DNA of 64,000 nucleotides from an uncultured Flavobacteriaceae bacterium. GTDB lineage: Bacteria > Bacteroidota > Bacteroidia > Flavobacteriales > Flavobacteriaceae. Position numbers and translations under genes: made by a program. The notes beneath the pieces are model-generated. The model made no database searches. It saw nothing but the letters and a program-made list of their open reading frames with translations, and was not told where the DNA came from. Below, piece by piece: positions 1 to 9,900 of the stretch. Each line of letters begins with the position of its first letter. The stretch's first letter is position 1. The DNA is taken from positions 1 through 64,000 of the forward strand of contig CANNCA010000002.1 of the NCBI GenBank assembly GCA_947503005.1, in the 5' to 3' direction.

Positions 1-606
1 GCCGGGTTGAGGGCCACATCGGTCACATCGGCGTCCACGGTTATGGGCCCGTTGACCAGCGCCGAGATATCGGCATCCGCTGCGGTCCATGCACCACCGG
101 TAACGGTGGCCGTTGTGATGACGTCCGTTGTGCCGTCACTGATGGTCACGGTCACGGTCTGCCCGTCCTCCACGTCGGTGGTCGTACCAGAGATGGTCAC
201 GTCGTCGTCCTCTGCTGCATTGACGATATTATCGCCTTCGATAGGTGTATCAATTACAATAGTGGGTATGGTGTTGTCGAGCGAAACGGGCTCCTGGTCT
301 GTGGCCGGGTTGAGGGCCACATCGGTCACATCGGCGTCCACGGTTATGGGCCCGTTGACCAGCGCCGAGATATCGGCATCGGTTGCGGTCCATGCACCAC
401 CGGTAACGGTGGCCGTTGTGGTGACATCCGTTGTGCCGTCACTGATGGTCACGGTCACGGTCTGCCCGTCCTCCACGTCGGTTGTGGTGCCCGAGATGGT
501 CACGTCGTCGTCCTCTGCTGCATTGACGATATTATCGCCTTCGATCGGGATGGTTATGTCGATGGTCGGAGCAGGATCTACAACCACGGTTACCGTAGCA
601 GTACTA
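1..606 (-). repeat. Tandem 303-bp repeats encoding 101-residue Ig-like domains
   Basis: The sequence at 1-303 recurs at 304-606 with only scattered substitutions; the phrase gccgggttgagggccacatc starts both at 1 and at 304. The period of 303 is in frame (101 residues), so the repeat encodes protein domains. The stretch is far richer in G+C (roughly 60 percent or more in the first 120 bases counted by hand) than the rest of the window. More copies probably lie to the left. Confidence 0.9.
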
Positions 607-2375
607 CAATTGGTAGGGTGTACCTTCTCACAAATGGTATAATCAATAAGGTATGTACCAGCCGTTGTACCGGCAATGATATTAAAATTTCCATTAGTAT
701 CAACAGTCGCCCCTATTGTATTGGTTACCGGATCTAGGGTTATCGTAATTTCACTATCAACAGCAGCCATAGCATCCATTGTGTCATTAGATGTAATATC
801 ACCTGCAATGCCACCGCCATATTCGTTTATTGGAGTAGCACTTAGATCGTCGTCAACGGCAAGAATTAATTTTGGAGGTGGTACAATAGTGAAACCCCAA
901 GATTGGAATGAGATTCTACCACAATCATCAGTAACCGTCACGGTTACAGTACAATTTTCAGCTGTAATGACTGGCGTGGTGGAAAAAACAGGTGTTGCAC
1001 TAGTTGTATTATCAAACGTGCCATTAGAACAAGATGTAGTCCATTGATAACTAATTGACCCTCCATTTGCGGGTGTACCTGTTACATCAAAATTTATTGA
1101 GTCTCCACCAAGAATACTACTAGAGGGCGGCGGTGCATTATCAACCAGTGTTGGTACCTTACCTGCAGGTGCGTCAAAAGAAAAATTTAAAAAAACCCGC
1201 TGAGCGGCTACATTTTCTGCTATTGAACCATTGTCGTGATCATGACCTGCTTCATACATTACGGTACCTCTATCCGAATCTCCAAAAGCTGGGCCATATG
1301 CTATCATTGCAGACTCCCCTGGGGAAAGTCCGCCATTATCGTCATCATCATTATTTGAAGCATCCCATGCAGATATTATTGTAGTAGGTCTCCAACCTGA
1401 TGGGTATGGGTTATAATTTCTTTCTGAGCCAGCATTGTGGGCAAGATCTGTTCCCCCTATAAACTGCATAAAAGAATCGGTTGGGTTTGAATAGTTTAAT
1501 GGAACGCTGAAATCATTATCGTGAGCAGGAATTACTACGCCCGTATCGGGATTATTTTGCGGAGTTTTATTTCCAGGAAGCGCTTCTACTTTGTGCGCCA
1601 TCAGCCCATCTATGGATAGGAAATTGGTACGCAATGCTGCACCCCCACCGGAACCATCTTCTCCAGTTTCAAAAAGATCTGAATTATTCTCCAATGCACT
1701 TACGGCATGGCAGGCTGACCAAATCCAACCTGCATTACCTCCATTGGCAATGGAATTATTCCAATTAAGAAGTGGTAGGCCGTGGGTTTCCCATCTTGGA
1801 TCAGCGTGAGGTAAAATAAATAGATCATCGCAACTATTCAATTCAAGAGGTAAGGCAAACCTATATGCGGTTGAAGGAATTCCGGCGGCTATCAAATAAT
1901 TCTCTGTGATGTCTCCTTTTGCAGTATCCAAAACCCAATTCGCAAAGAATTTGAGTTCACGGTATAAGGGTACGGTAACATCTGAAAGGGTAGTGTAGGT
2001 AACTACTCCTTGTGCTTCCCAGTTGGTAATTTCGGTAAGTACCGTACTAGTTAAAAATTCTTTTTTAACAATAAATGGTCCACCACTAAAATCACGACTA
2101 TCTACCGAAAAATCAATACCATCCTTGGCCTTGAGGGGATTAATAGACCATATGATCGGCGTATCGAAGTCTTTTATCAACGAATACGCTAATCCATAGG
2201 GCTTTAGTCCATTTTCCACGGTTTGTGGTACTACCCCCATGTCTATTACTATAGATCCTTCTGGAATATTCGTGGTTTGAGCTATAAGACCGCTCCATCC
2301 GACAATTATAAAAAAGAGAAAGCTTAACAGTCTATTTAATTTATTGAGATGTATTGGGCGATTGGAAATTTCCAT
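1..2375 (-). CDS. Large secreted adhesin-like protein with Ig-like tandem repeats, partial (C-terminus beyond left edge)
   Basis: An open reading frame runs without a stop from an ATG at 2375 to the window edge, about 791 residues visible. The N-terminus has a signal peptide (hydrophobic stretch about residues 13-32, ending in LIAQ). A roughly 380-residue N-terminal region follows that I do not recognise by name; it contains short motifs such as DTPIIWSI, ILPHADPRW and WIWSACHA. After it come a PKD/Ig-like segment rich in Thr and Cys (about 420-480), a region with a VDDD start (about 490-590), and from about residue 595 on, near-identical 101-residue Ig-like repeats containing AEDDDVTISG and VEDGQTVTVTISDG. 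The architecture suggests a T9SS-exported surface protein, but the C-terminal sorting domain lies outside the window. Function inferred, not seen. Confidence 0.85.
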   Translation of the reverse strand, partial: MEISNRPIHLNKLNRLLSFLFFIIVGWSGLIAQTTNIPEGSIVIDMGVVPQTVENGLKPYGLAYSLIKDFDTPIIWSINPLKAKDGIDFSVDSRDFSGGPFIVKKEFLTSTVLTEITNWEAQGVVTYTTLSDVTVPLYRELKFFANWVLDTAKGDITENYLIAAGIPSTAYRFALPLELNSCDDLFILPHADPRWETHGLPLLNWNNSIANGGNAGWIWSACHAVSALENNSDLFETGEDGSGGGAALRTNFLSIDGLMAHKVEALPGNKTPQNNPDTGVVIPAHDNDFSVPLNYSNPTDSFMQFIGGTDLAHNAGSERNYNPYPSGWRPTTIISAWDASNNDDDDNGGLSPGESAMIAYGPAFGDSDRGTVMYEAGHDHDNGSIAENVAAQRVFLNFSFDAPAGKVPTLVDNAPPPSSSILGGDSINFDVTGTPANGGSISYQWTTSCSNGTFDNTTSATPVFSTTPVITAENCTVTVTVTDDCGRISFQSWGFTIVPPPKLILAVDDDLSATPINEYGGGIAGDITSNDTMDAMAAVDSEITITLDPVTNTIGATVDTNGNFNIIAGTTAGTYLIDYTICEKVHPTNCSTATVTVVVDPAPTIDITIPIEGDNIVNAAEDDDVTISGTTTDVEDGQTVTVTISDGTTDVTTTATVTGGAWTATDADISALVNGPITVDADVTDVALNPATDQEPVSLDNTIPTIVIDTPIEGDNIVNAAEDDDVTISGTTTDVEDGQTVTVTISDGTTDVITTATVTGGAWTAADADISALVNGPITVDADVTDVALNP

Positions 2376-2906
2376 GTTAGTATTGTATTTTTTACCGAAA
2401 AAACTATATGAATATGGGTGTAGTTTAAATACTACAAATAGGATATAAAAATATGAAGGATAAATCTTACAAAATAAAAATTGTTGTGAGTAGCTAAAAA
2501 ACGATGGTAAGGAGATGAAAAGGAGAAGTCTAATAAAGATTTTTATTATTATTAGAGATTTCTTATTGCTATTTTAATTTAATATCCCTAAGAATTACTC
2601 CAAAACTTTAAAATTAGAATGGCTCATTTTTTGTTACATAAAAAGGAATTTCACAAACAGTTATATCGTAATTGTTTAGCTGTATAATAGCTATCTAAGC
2701 ACGTAAGATATTTCTTTGTTTCTTGAGGAGTTTTTGAAAAGGATGAATTACACACATAAAATATGCTTCTTTCGTTTCAAAGCTTAACTCAAGTGCATAC
2801 CATAAAAAAACCCCACAATATTTTGTGGGGCCATTGCATGCATAGCATGTTCAACTAACCTAAAATATGCCCGTGCACGTCCCTTTACACGAGGCAATCT
2901 TTTAAA
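2376..2906. other. Intergenic region between two surface-protein genes
   Basis: No coding region is visible in these 531 bases. The part next to 2375 is very A+T rich and must hold the promoter of the minus-strand adhesin, but I could not find a clean TTG-N17-23-TAnnTTTG match. The only clear structured element is the minus-strand terminator at 2804-2830. Confidence 0.6.
2804..2830 (-). terminator. Intrinsic terminator after the PorP/SprF gene
   Basis: A perfect 8-bp stem (ccccacaa / ttgtgggg, 2811-2818 and 2823-2830) with a 4-base loop is followed, on the minus strand, by seven T residues. It lies 77 bases beyond the stop of the gene at 2907-3833 and probably ends the adhesin/PorP-SprF operon. 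Confidence 0.85.
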
Positions 2907-3833
2907 CTACATTTTGAATTTTATGAATACTTCGTGTGTTCCGTTTGAAGCCGCTACAATCGGGCTGTCAAAAGGTGCTTCGTATGCATAGCCTAAATCT
3001 ATCCAATCTGCTGCGTTAAAGAGAAGTAACCCTCCAATACCTTCATCTAATCGATATGATGCACCTAATTCTACTTTTTGGTTGAAGCTAAGTGCAGCGG
3101 TAATGTCCAATGAAAGGGGAGCTGCTTCTACATATCGTATCATTGAAGACGGTTTAAAGATGAGGTTCCCGCCAAGGGAGATATCATAACCTCCCGCGAG
3201 ATACATATGAGTTCTACTGTCTCCTAACTTTATTTGTCCGTCATTTTGTTCTAGCCTTTCAGTCGTAGTGACATTGGGTACGGAGAAAGCTAGGAAATAC
3301 TTTTCGCCTTTAAGTTGAACTCCAGCCCCAATTGCAGGTTTAAAGCCCCCTTCGATATTTAAAAGGGAAGGGTCTTGTGATAAACCAAAGGTTGTCAATC
3401 CTGACGTATTAGCGTTATAGGAATTCGCCCCAGCTTTTATTCCGAAGAACAGATTCGTATTATCATTTACTTTTAACCGATATGAAACGTCTACGGCTAT
3501 GGCTGTTTGTTGTTCGATAAAAGTACGGTCGTTAATAATCGATACGCCCATGCCTATATTTCGCCCCAATCCTGTTGAAAAGAAGGCGGTCTGGGTTTCC
3601 GGCGCACCTTGTACTCCTGCCCACTGACTTCTAAAATTGATGCCGAGTTCAGATTTTGGATCGTATACTTGGTCATTGAAACTATCCGAATCTGTGCTGT
3701 TACTACCCGCATATGCAGGGTTTACAAGGTTCATGTTGTACCTGTAAAAGGTTCGGTTGGGGTCTTGCTGTGCAACTGCTGTTATCGATCCCAGCAGAAC
3801 TGACGCACATATTATATTTTTAAGTAGTCTCAT
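2907..3833 (-). CDS. PorP/SprF family type IX secretion system membrane protein
   Basis: A 308-residue protein with a signal peptide (about residues 1-21, ending AVAQ) and the family's N-terminal signature of a Q-D-P start followed by YRYNMNLVNPAYAGS. The rest alternates short amphipathic strands, as expected for an outer-membrane beta-barrel, and ends in the aromatic/charged FIKFKM. PorP/SprF paralogues are outer-membrane partners of T9SS, usually encoded next to a large substrate with a gliding-type C-terminal domain. Here it lies directly downstream of the 3979-residue adhesin on the same strand, so it is probably that adhesin's dedicated partner. Length is normal for the family. The ATG at 3833 directly precedes the signal peptide. 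Confidence 0.9.
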   Translation of the reverse strand: MRLLKNIICASVLLGSITAVAQQDPNRTFYRYNMNLVNPAYAGSNSTDSDSFNDQVYDPKSELGINFRSQWAGVQGAPETQTAFFSTGLGRNIGMGVSIINDRTFIEQQTAIAVDVSYRLKVNDNTNLFFGIKAGANSYNANTSGLTTFGLSQDPSLLNIEGGFKPAIGAGVQLKGEKYFLAFSVPNVTTTERLEQNDGQIKLGDSRTHMYLAGGYDISLGGNLIFKPSSMIRYVEAAPLSLDITAALSFNQKVELGASYRLDEGIGGLLLFNAADWIDLGYAYEAPFDSPIVAASNGTHEVFIKFKM

Positions 3834-3857
3834 TTGAATGGTATTTTTAGGTTTTTT

Positions 3858-3955
3858 GTCACTTCGAGTACCTCGACTCCGCTCGGTATAAACTCCGTCT
3901 TAGAATGAATCTAGATGGAGCCTGTCTTGAGCGCAGTCGAAAGGCTCGATGTGAC
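3858..3955. repeat. REP-like palindromic intergenic element, copy 1
   Basis: The element starts with GTCACTTCGAG and ends with CTCGATGTGAC, which are inverted copies with one mismatch. The interior contains further inner palindromic pieces (ctcgactccgctcggt and gagcgcagtcgaaag). A related element lies at 59739-59805. The pattern matches the dispersed intergenic repeats commonly seen in flavobacterial genomes. It sits in the spacer between the giant adhesin and its PorP/SprF partner, where it could form an RNA hairpin. Confidence 0.75.
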
Positions 3956-3969
3956 GGGTTAATTGATTT

Positions 3970-6900
3970 TTAATAGTTTATGAATATCCAACCGTTACGA
4001 GGGGCAGACCCATCACCTAAGTCGATTACGTAGTAATATGACCCTGGTGGAAGTTTCTGACGATTGCCATCAAAAGTGGCATTCCAATCATTTTGATACC
4101 CTTGAGCTGCAAAGACTTCATGTCCGTTTCTGTTATAAACCCTTACTACATTATTAGGGTAGTCAAGAATCCCATCGATCATCCAGCCGTCATTAATGCC
4201 ATCGCCATTTGGGGTAAAGGCCTCAGCTGATAAAACCTTCAACGGCGTTCCATTTACTTGATCGATAATCGCTTGCAATTCTTCCACAGATTGTGGTTGC
4301 GGATTTGCATTGGCAATGGCCTCCTCATAAAGGGCCTCACGTAATGGGTCTAAATCAGTGATACCAACATTACTCAATTCACTAAGCGTTAGGTTGCCAT
4401 TAGCGGACTCATCTGCTCTAGCAATGAGCTCAATAAGGGTATTTACAGCATCTATCACCACTTGTATTTCTTCAATTGTAGGTGGGTTGCTGAAATTAGT
4501 CTCATTGCTAATCGCAATTTGATAGGCTTCCTCATTGTCGGTAACAATGTTTTCAACACCTGGAATTTCACCCAGTTGGTCTACCGTTACAGAAATACCG
4601 TTCGCATTGTCTTCACCATCCGCAGCGTTTGAATCTTCCAATATTTCAGCAAGTGCTGCGTTGATGGAATCCTCTACCTGATTTACAGCATCGATGATAA
4701 TTTGCAATTCTTCTAAAGAATTGGGAGCTGGGTCTGCATTGGCAATCGCCTCTTCATATGCATCCAAGTACTCTGGATTCACCTCCGTAACACCTACAGC
4801 CAATAGATCAGTTTCAGAAGGATTACCATCGGCAGGGTCATTGCTGTTCCCTACGATTCCGGCAATTTCGTTTACCTCTGTAACCATAGCTTGAACCTGT
4901 TCTGCTGTAGCAGGCGATCCAAAGGCTTCTGGATTCGCATCTATATATTCTTGATATAACGTTTCATGCATTGCATCGACTCCCATGATACCTGTGATGT
5001 TGTTCAATTCATCAACTGTTATTACAGAAGTTATTGCATCAGGGTTGTCACCTTCATTACCAATCTGTGCCAAAACTGACTCAGAATCGTTTACTGCTAC
5101 AATCATGGCTTGAATTTCATCCTCCGTTGCAGGATCACTAAATAGTTCAGGATGTACATCAATATACTCTTGATACTCCATTTCATTGGCCGGATTAACA
5201 TCCATAATACCTGTAATGGAATTTAATTGCTCCGCAGTTACTACAGATGGAACGTTATCCGGGTCATCTCCTTCGCTTCCTATTTGCGCAAGGATGTCTT
5301 CAGAAAGGTTTACCGCATCAATCATTGTTTGTACCTCGGCTGCCGTTGCAGGAGAACTAAAGTTACCCGCGTTCGCATCGATATAATCCTGGTAGTAGCC
5401 TTCGTTCGCTGCAAGCGCACCCGAAACTCCTACGATATCGTTCAATTGTGCTTCGGTAGCATTCGTAGAAGTAGCTGCACCATCTTCCTCATCAACACCG
5501 ATCGCGGTCAATAAATCCTGAGCTGCATTCACAGAATCGATCATTGCCTGTACTTCGGCTGCAGTTGCCGGAGAACTAAAGTTCGCCGCGTTCGCATCGA
5601 TATAATCCTGATAGTCGCCTTCGTTCGCTGCAAGCGCTCCCGAGACACCTACGATATCGTTCAATTGAGCTTCTGTAGCATTGGTAGAAGTGGCAACGCC
5701 ATCTTCTTCATCGATACCGATCGCGGTCAATAGATCCTGTGCCGCATTTACGGAATCGATCATTGCCTGGACTTCCGCCGCCGTTGCCGGAGAACTAAAG
5801 TTACCCGCGTTCGCGTCTATATAAGCTTGGTAGTCCCCTTCGTTCGCTGCTAGAGCTCCCGAGACACCGACTATGTCGTTCAATTGTGCTTCTGTAGCAT
5901 TCGTAGAAGTGTCACCGCCATCTTCTTCATCGATACCGATCGCGGTCAATAGATCCTGAGCTGCATTTACAGAAGTGATCATCGCCTGTACCTCCGCCGC
6001 CGTTGCCGGAGAAGAGAAGTTGCTCGCGTTGGCGTCTATGTAATCCTGGTAGTCGCCTTCGTTGGCCGCCAGGGCTCCCGAGACACCCACGATATCGTTC
6101 AATTGTGCTTCGGTAGCATTCGTAGAAGTGGCAAAGCCATCTTCTTCATCGATACCGATCGCGGTCAATAGATCCTGTGCCGCATTTACAGAAGTGATCA
6201 TTGCCTGGACTTCCGCTGCCGTTGCCGGAGAACTAAAGTTACCCGCGTTGGCATCGATATAATCCTGGTAGTCGCCTTCGTTGGCCGCCAGGGCTCCCGA
6301 GACACCGACTATATCGTTCAACTGTGCTTCTGTAGCATTCGTAGAAGTAGCTGCACCATCTTCTTCATCAACACCGATCGCAATCAATAGATCCTGAGCT
6401 GCATTCACAGAATCGATCATTGCCTGAACTTCCGCTGCCGTTGCAGGAGAACTAAAGTTCGCCGCGTTCGCATCGATATAATCCTGATAGTCGCCTTCGT
6501 TGGCCGCTAGGGCTCCCGAGACTCCCACGATATTGTTCAACTGTGCAGCAGTGGCGTTCGTTGTCGTTGCCGCACCATCTTCTTCATCGATACCGATTGC
6601 GGTAAGCAGGTCCTGAGCCGCATTAACACTGTCTATCATCGCCTGTACCTCCGCCGCCGTTGCCGGAGAAGAGAAGTTGCTCGCGTTGGCGTCTATGTAA
6701 TCCTGGTAGTCGCCTTCGTTGGCTGCTAGAGCTCCCGAGACACCCACGATATCGTTCAATTGTGCTTCGGTAGCATTCGTAGAAGTAGCTGCACCATCTT
6801 CTTCATCAACACCGATCGCGGTCAATAGATCCTGAGCTGCATTTACAGATGTGATCATTGCCTGAACTTCCGCTGCAGTTGCCGGAGAAGAGAAGTTGCT

Positions 6901-9900
6901 CGCGTTGGCGTCTATGTAATCCTGGTAGTCGCCTTCATTGGCCGCTAGGGCTCCTGAGACTCCCACGATATTGTTCAACTGTGCAGCAGTGGCGTTCGTT
7001 GTCGTTGCCGCACCGTCTTCCTCATCGATTCCGATTGCGGTAAGCAGGTCCTGAGCAGCATTAACACTGTCTATCATCGCCTGTACCTCCGCTGCCGTTG
7101 CCGGAGAAGAGAAGTTACCTGCATTGGCATCGATATAATCCTGATAGTCGCCTTCGTTGGCCGCCAGGGCTCCCGAGACTCCCACGATATCGTTCAACTG
7201 CACCGCTGTGGCATTGGTGGTCGTAGCCGCACCGTCCTCCTCGTCTATACCGATGGCGGTCAATAGATCCTGAGCCGCATTTACGGAGTCGATCATTGTC
7301 TGGACTTCCGCCGCCGTTGCCGGGTTGCTGAAGTTGCTCGCGTTCGCGTCTATATAAGCTTGGTAGTCGCCTTCGTTGGCTGCAAGCGCACCCGAGACAC
7401 CTACGATATCGTTCAATTGAGCTTCTGTAGCATTGGTAGAAGTGGCAACGCCATCTTCTTCATCGATACCGATAGCGGTCAATAGATCCTGAGCTGCATT
7501 CACAGAAGTGATCATTGCCTGTACTTCGGCCGCTGTTGCTGGATCAGAAAAGGTATTCGGATTTGCATCTATATATGCTTGGTATCCTGCTTCATTACCT
7601 GAAATTAAGTTGGTAAGTGCTGGAACAATAGTTCCGAGCTCAGCTACGGTTACCGCAGATGGTACCACATTTGGACTATCTCCTTCCGTTCCAATCTGTG
7701 CAAGAATTCCTATAGATACATTTACAGCATCTACAATAGCTTGTACTTCTGCTTGTGTATCTACATCAGTACCAACTAAGGCATCAATAGCGGCATTTAC
7801 TTCAGCTATATTCGCCGCAGTTACACCTGTTACTCCCAGGGCTGTAAAATCAGCTTCTACTGGTACAGGATTGCTATTATTGTCTGCATATAATTCAATT
7901 ACATTACCTGCATTCACGCCATCAACAACAGCCTGAATTTCGGCTTGCGTATCTACATCGGTACCAATAAGGGCATCGATTGCAGCATTTACTTCAACAA
8001 TATTAGCGGCAGTAACACCCGTTATTCCAGTATTAGTGAAATTGGTTTCAGTAGGTACTGGGTTTGAGTTATTATCCGCATAGCTAATAATGTAGTCTAT
8101 ATGATCTTCATTAATGGTTGTGCTGACTTGTTGCACGCCATCTTCTGTGGCATTCGTTACCGTGTTGATATCAACACTAACAGTTTCATCCACTTCAACA
8201 ATAGCATCAGTTACGGCAGTTATTCTTGCTGTTTCTGAACTCGTGTTCGGTGAAATAGAAATGTTAGTTGTACTAATTGTATAATCAGATGCTATTGCTG
8301 TACCACCTAAGGTCAGGCTCACCGTAGTTGTAAACTCTGTTGTTGGTATCACAGTAGCCGTTACATCTGTAAAGCTAGGAAGACTACCACTCTCATTAAT
8401 AAGTGTTTGGTCTATAGCTAGGGCTACTAATGCTTGATCAAAACCAAAGTTCTGATTCGTTAGGGCAGCCGAGGCTACCGTAATTGCAATTTCTTTTGCA
8501 GAAGTTGCTCCATAGGTAAGGGAACCATTATTAACATCGTTATTCAATGCGCTATCAGCAGCATCAACTACGATTACATATTCTCCCGGAGGTACAGCAA
8601 CAAATGTATAAGCTCCTGTTGTAGCTGCAGAACTAGTTGCGCTACCAAAAACAGTATCCCCCGTAGAAAAGTCATCGCTATTATCTACATCAGTAAATAA
8701 AGTAATTGTAACATCTTGAAGTCTTGAAGTTTCCAAAACATCTAAAACACCTGATCCATCTTCATCATAGTATACGATACCAGAGACATCAAAACCACCT
8801 TCCGTAGCCAAAGTGAATTCCATTCCAGCCGCAAAATCAATTGCGGAACTGGTTTCCCAGATAGCTCCACCACTATTGTTTAAGGCAATTGGAGTTTCAT
8901 CCGATAGGTCATCATTATCATTCGCATCATAGATTAAATAATAGGATGTTCCACTAACTAAATCCGCCACATCAAAGTCTACGTCAGCAACATCAAACTG
9001 TACAGTTACGGCACCTACGGTACCCGTTTCCTGTATCTGCCATTGTTTACCTAATATTTGATAGGCAGTCGGGGCTCCAGTGGCCGTCCAAGTGGCTGCA
9101 CCATCGTTATTGGCCCAGACCATAAAGTTCTTGTCGTTGGCGAAAGTCGCTGTGTTCGCCATATTGCTTGCTTCAATGCTTGCAAGGCCCATGGCAACAA
9201 TACCATTTGCATTGACCGATTTTGATTGTTTTTGGTTCAATGCTTGTGCGTCGTCACGACCTATACCTGCAATGTCATTGTTATAGGCAACTGCTGCTGT
9301 AGCATCCCACATTTTGGTGGTGCCGTCGGAAGCCAGGTAATCGGTTGCAGTGGTCTGGTCTAGGGTGATACCGTATTTTAGGGCTAGATAAGAATCGATC
9401 CGTTGGAGTTCGATAGCCCCCAAATTGGTATTGTAGACAATAATCTCAGCGATGCTTCCATTCAATGTTTGTAAACCTGCATTCCTGGCTCCAACTCTCC
9501 AATTTGGGTTACTCGGCGCATTTGGAATAATCGATGAAGTGCCGTCGGTCAGACCATTCAAGTAGTGGGTTCCATTGGAAGTATCATGACTAAACTGATG
9601 GATGTTATATTCATTTGTTGCAAATGAAGTATTTGAATCCATAGATGAAGTACCTATGGCACTTCGCATGACCCCCGTAGTGTTATAGAGAAGTGCTCTT
9701 TCGATGCCGGCGGAGAGCAGTATCTGGTTGGAACCGCCTCCGAGATTAGACTCACTGACAACGATCATCTCCAAAGCCGCATTTGGATCTTGTGTCAGGG
9801 CAATGTCAAAATAGTCATTTCCGTCAAAGTCAACTACCGGATTAAAGTTCAAAATATTACCCTGTAAGTCTGGATCTCCATTCACTGTCGTGAGATTATT

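Noticed and set aside
7-642. Long plus-strand open frame at the left edge
   Set aside because: It is antisense to the Ig-repeat adhesin and mirrors its repeats; the minus-strand frame has a signal peptide and known domain types.
5311-7500. Regular repeats that could be mistaken for a CRISPR or satellite array
   Set aside because: The 219-base period is in frame and encodes a complete protein repeat; there are no short repeats with unique spacers.
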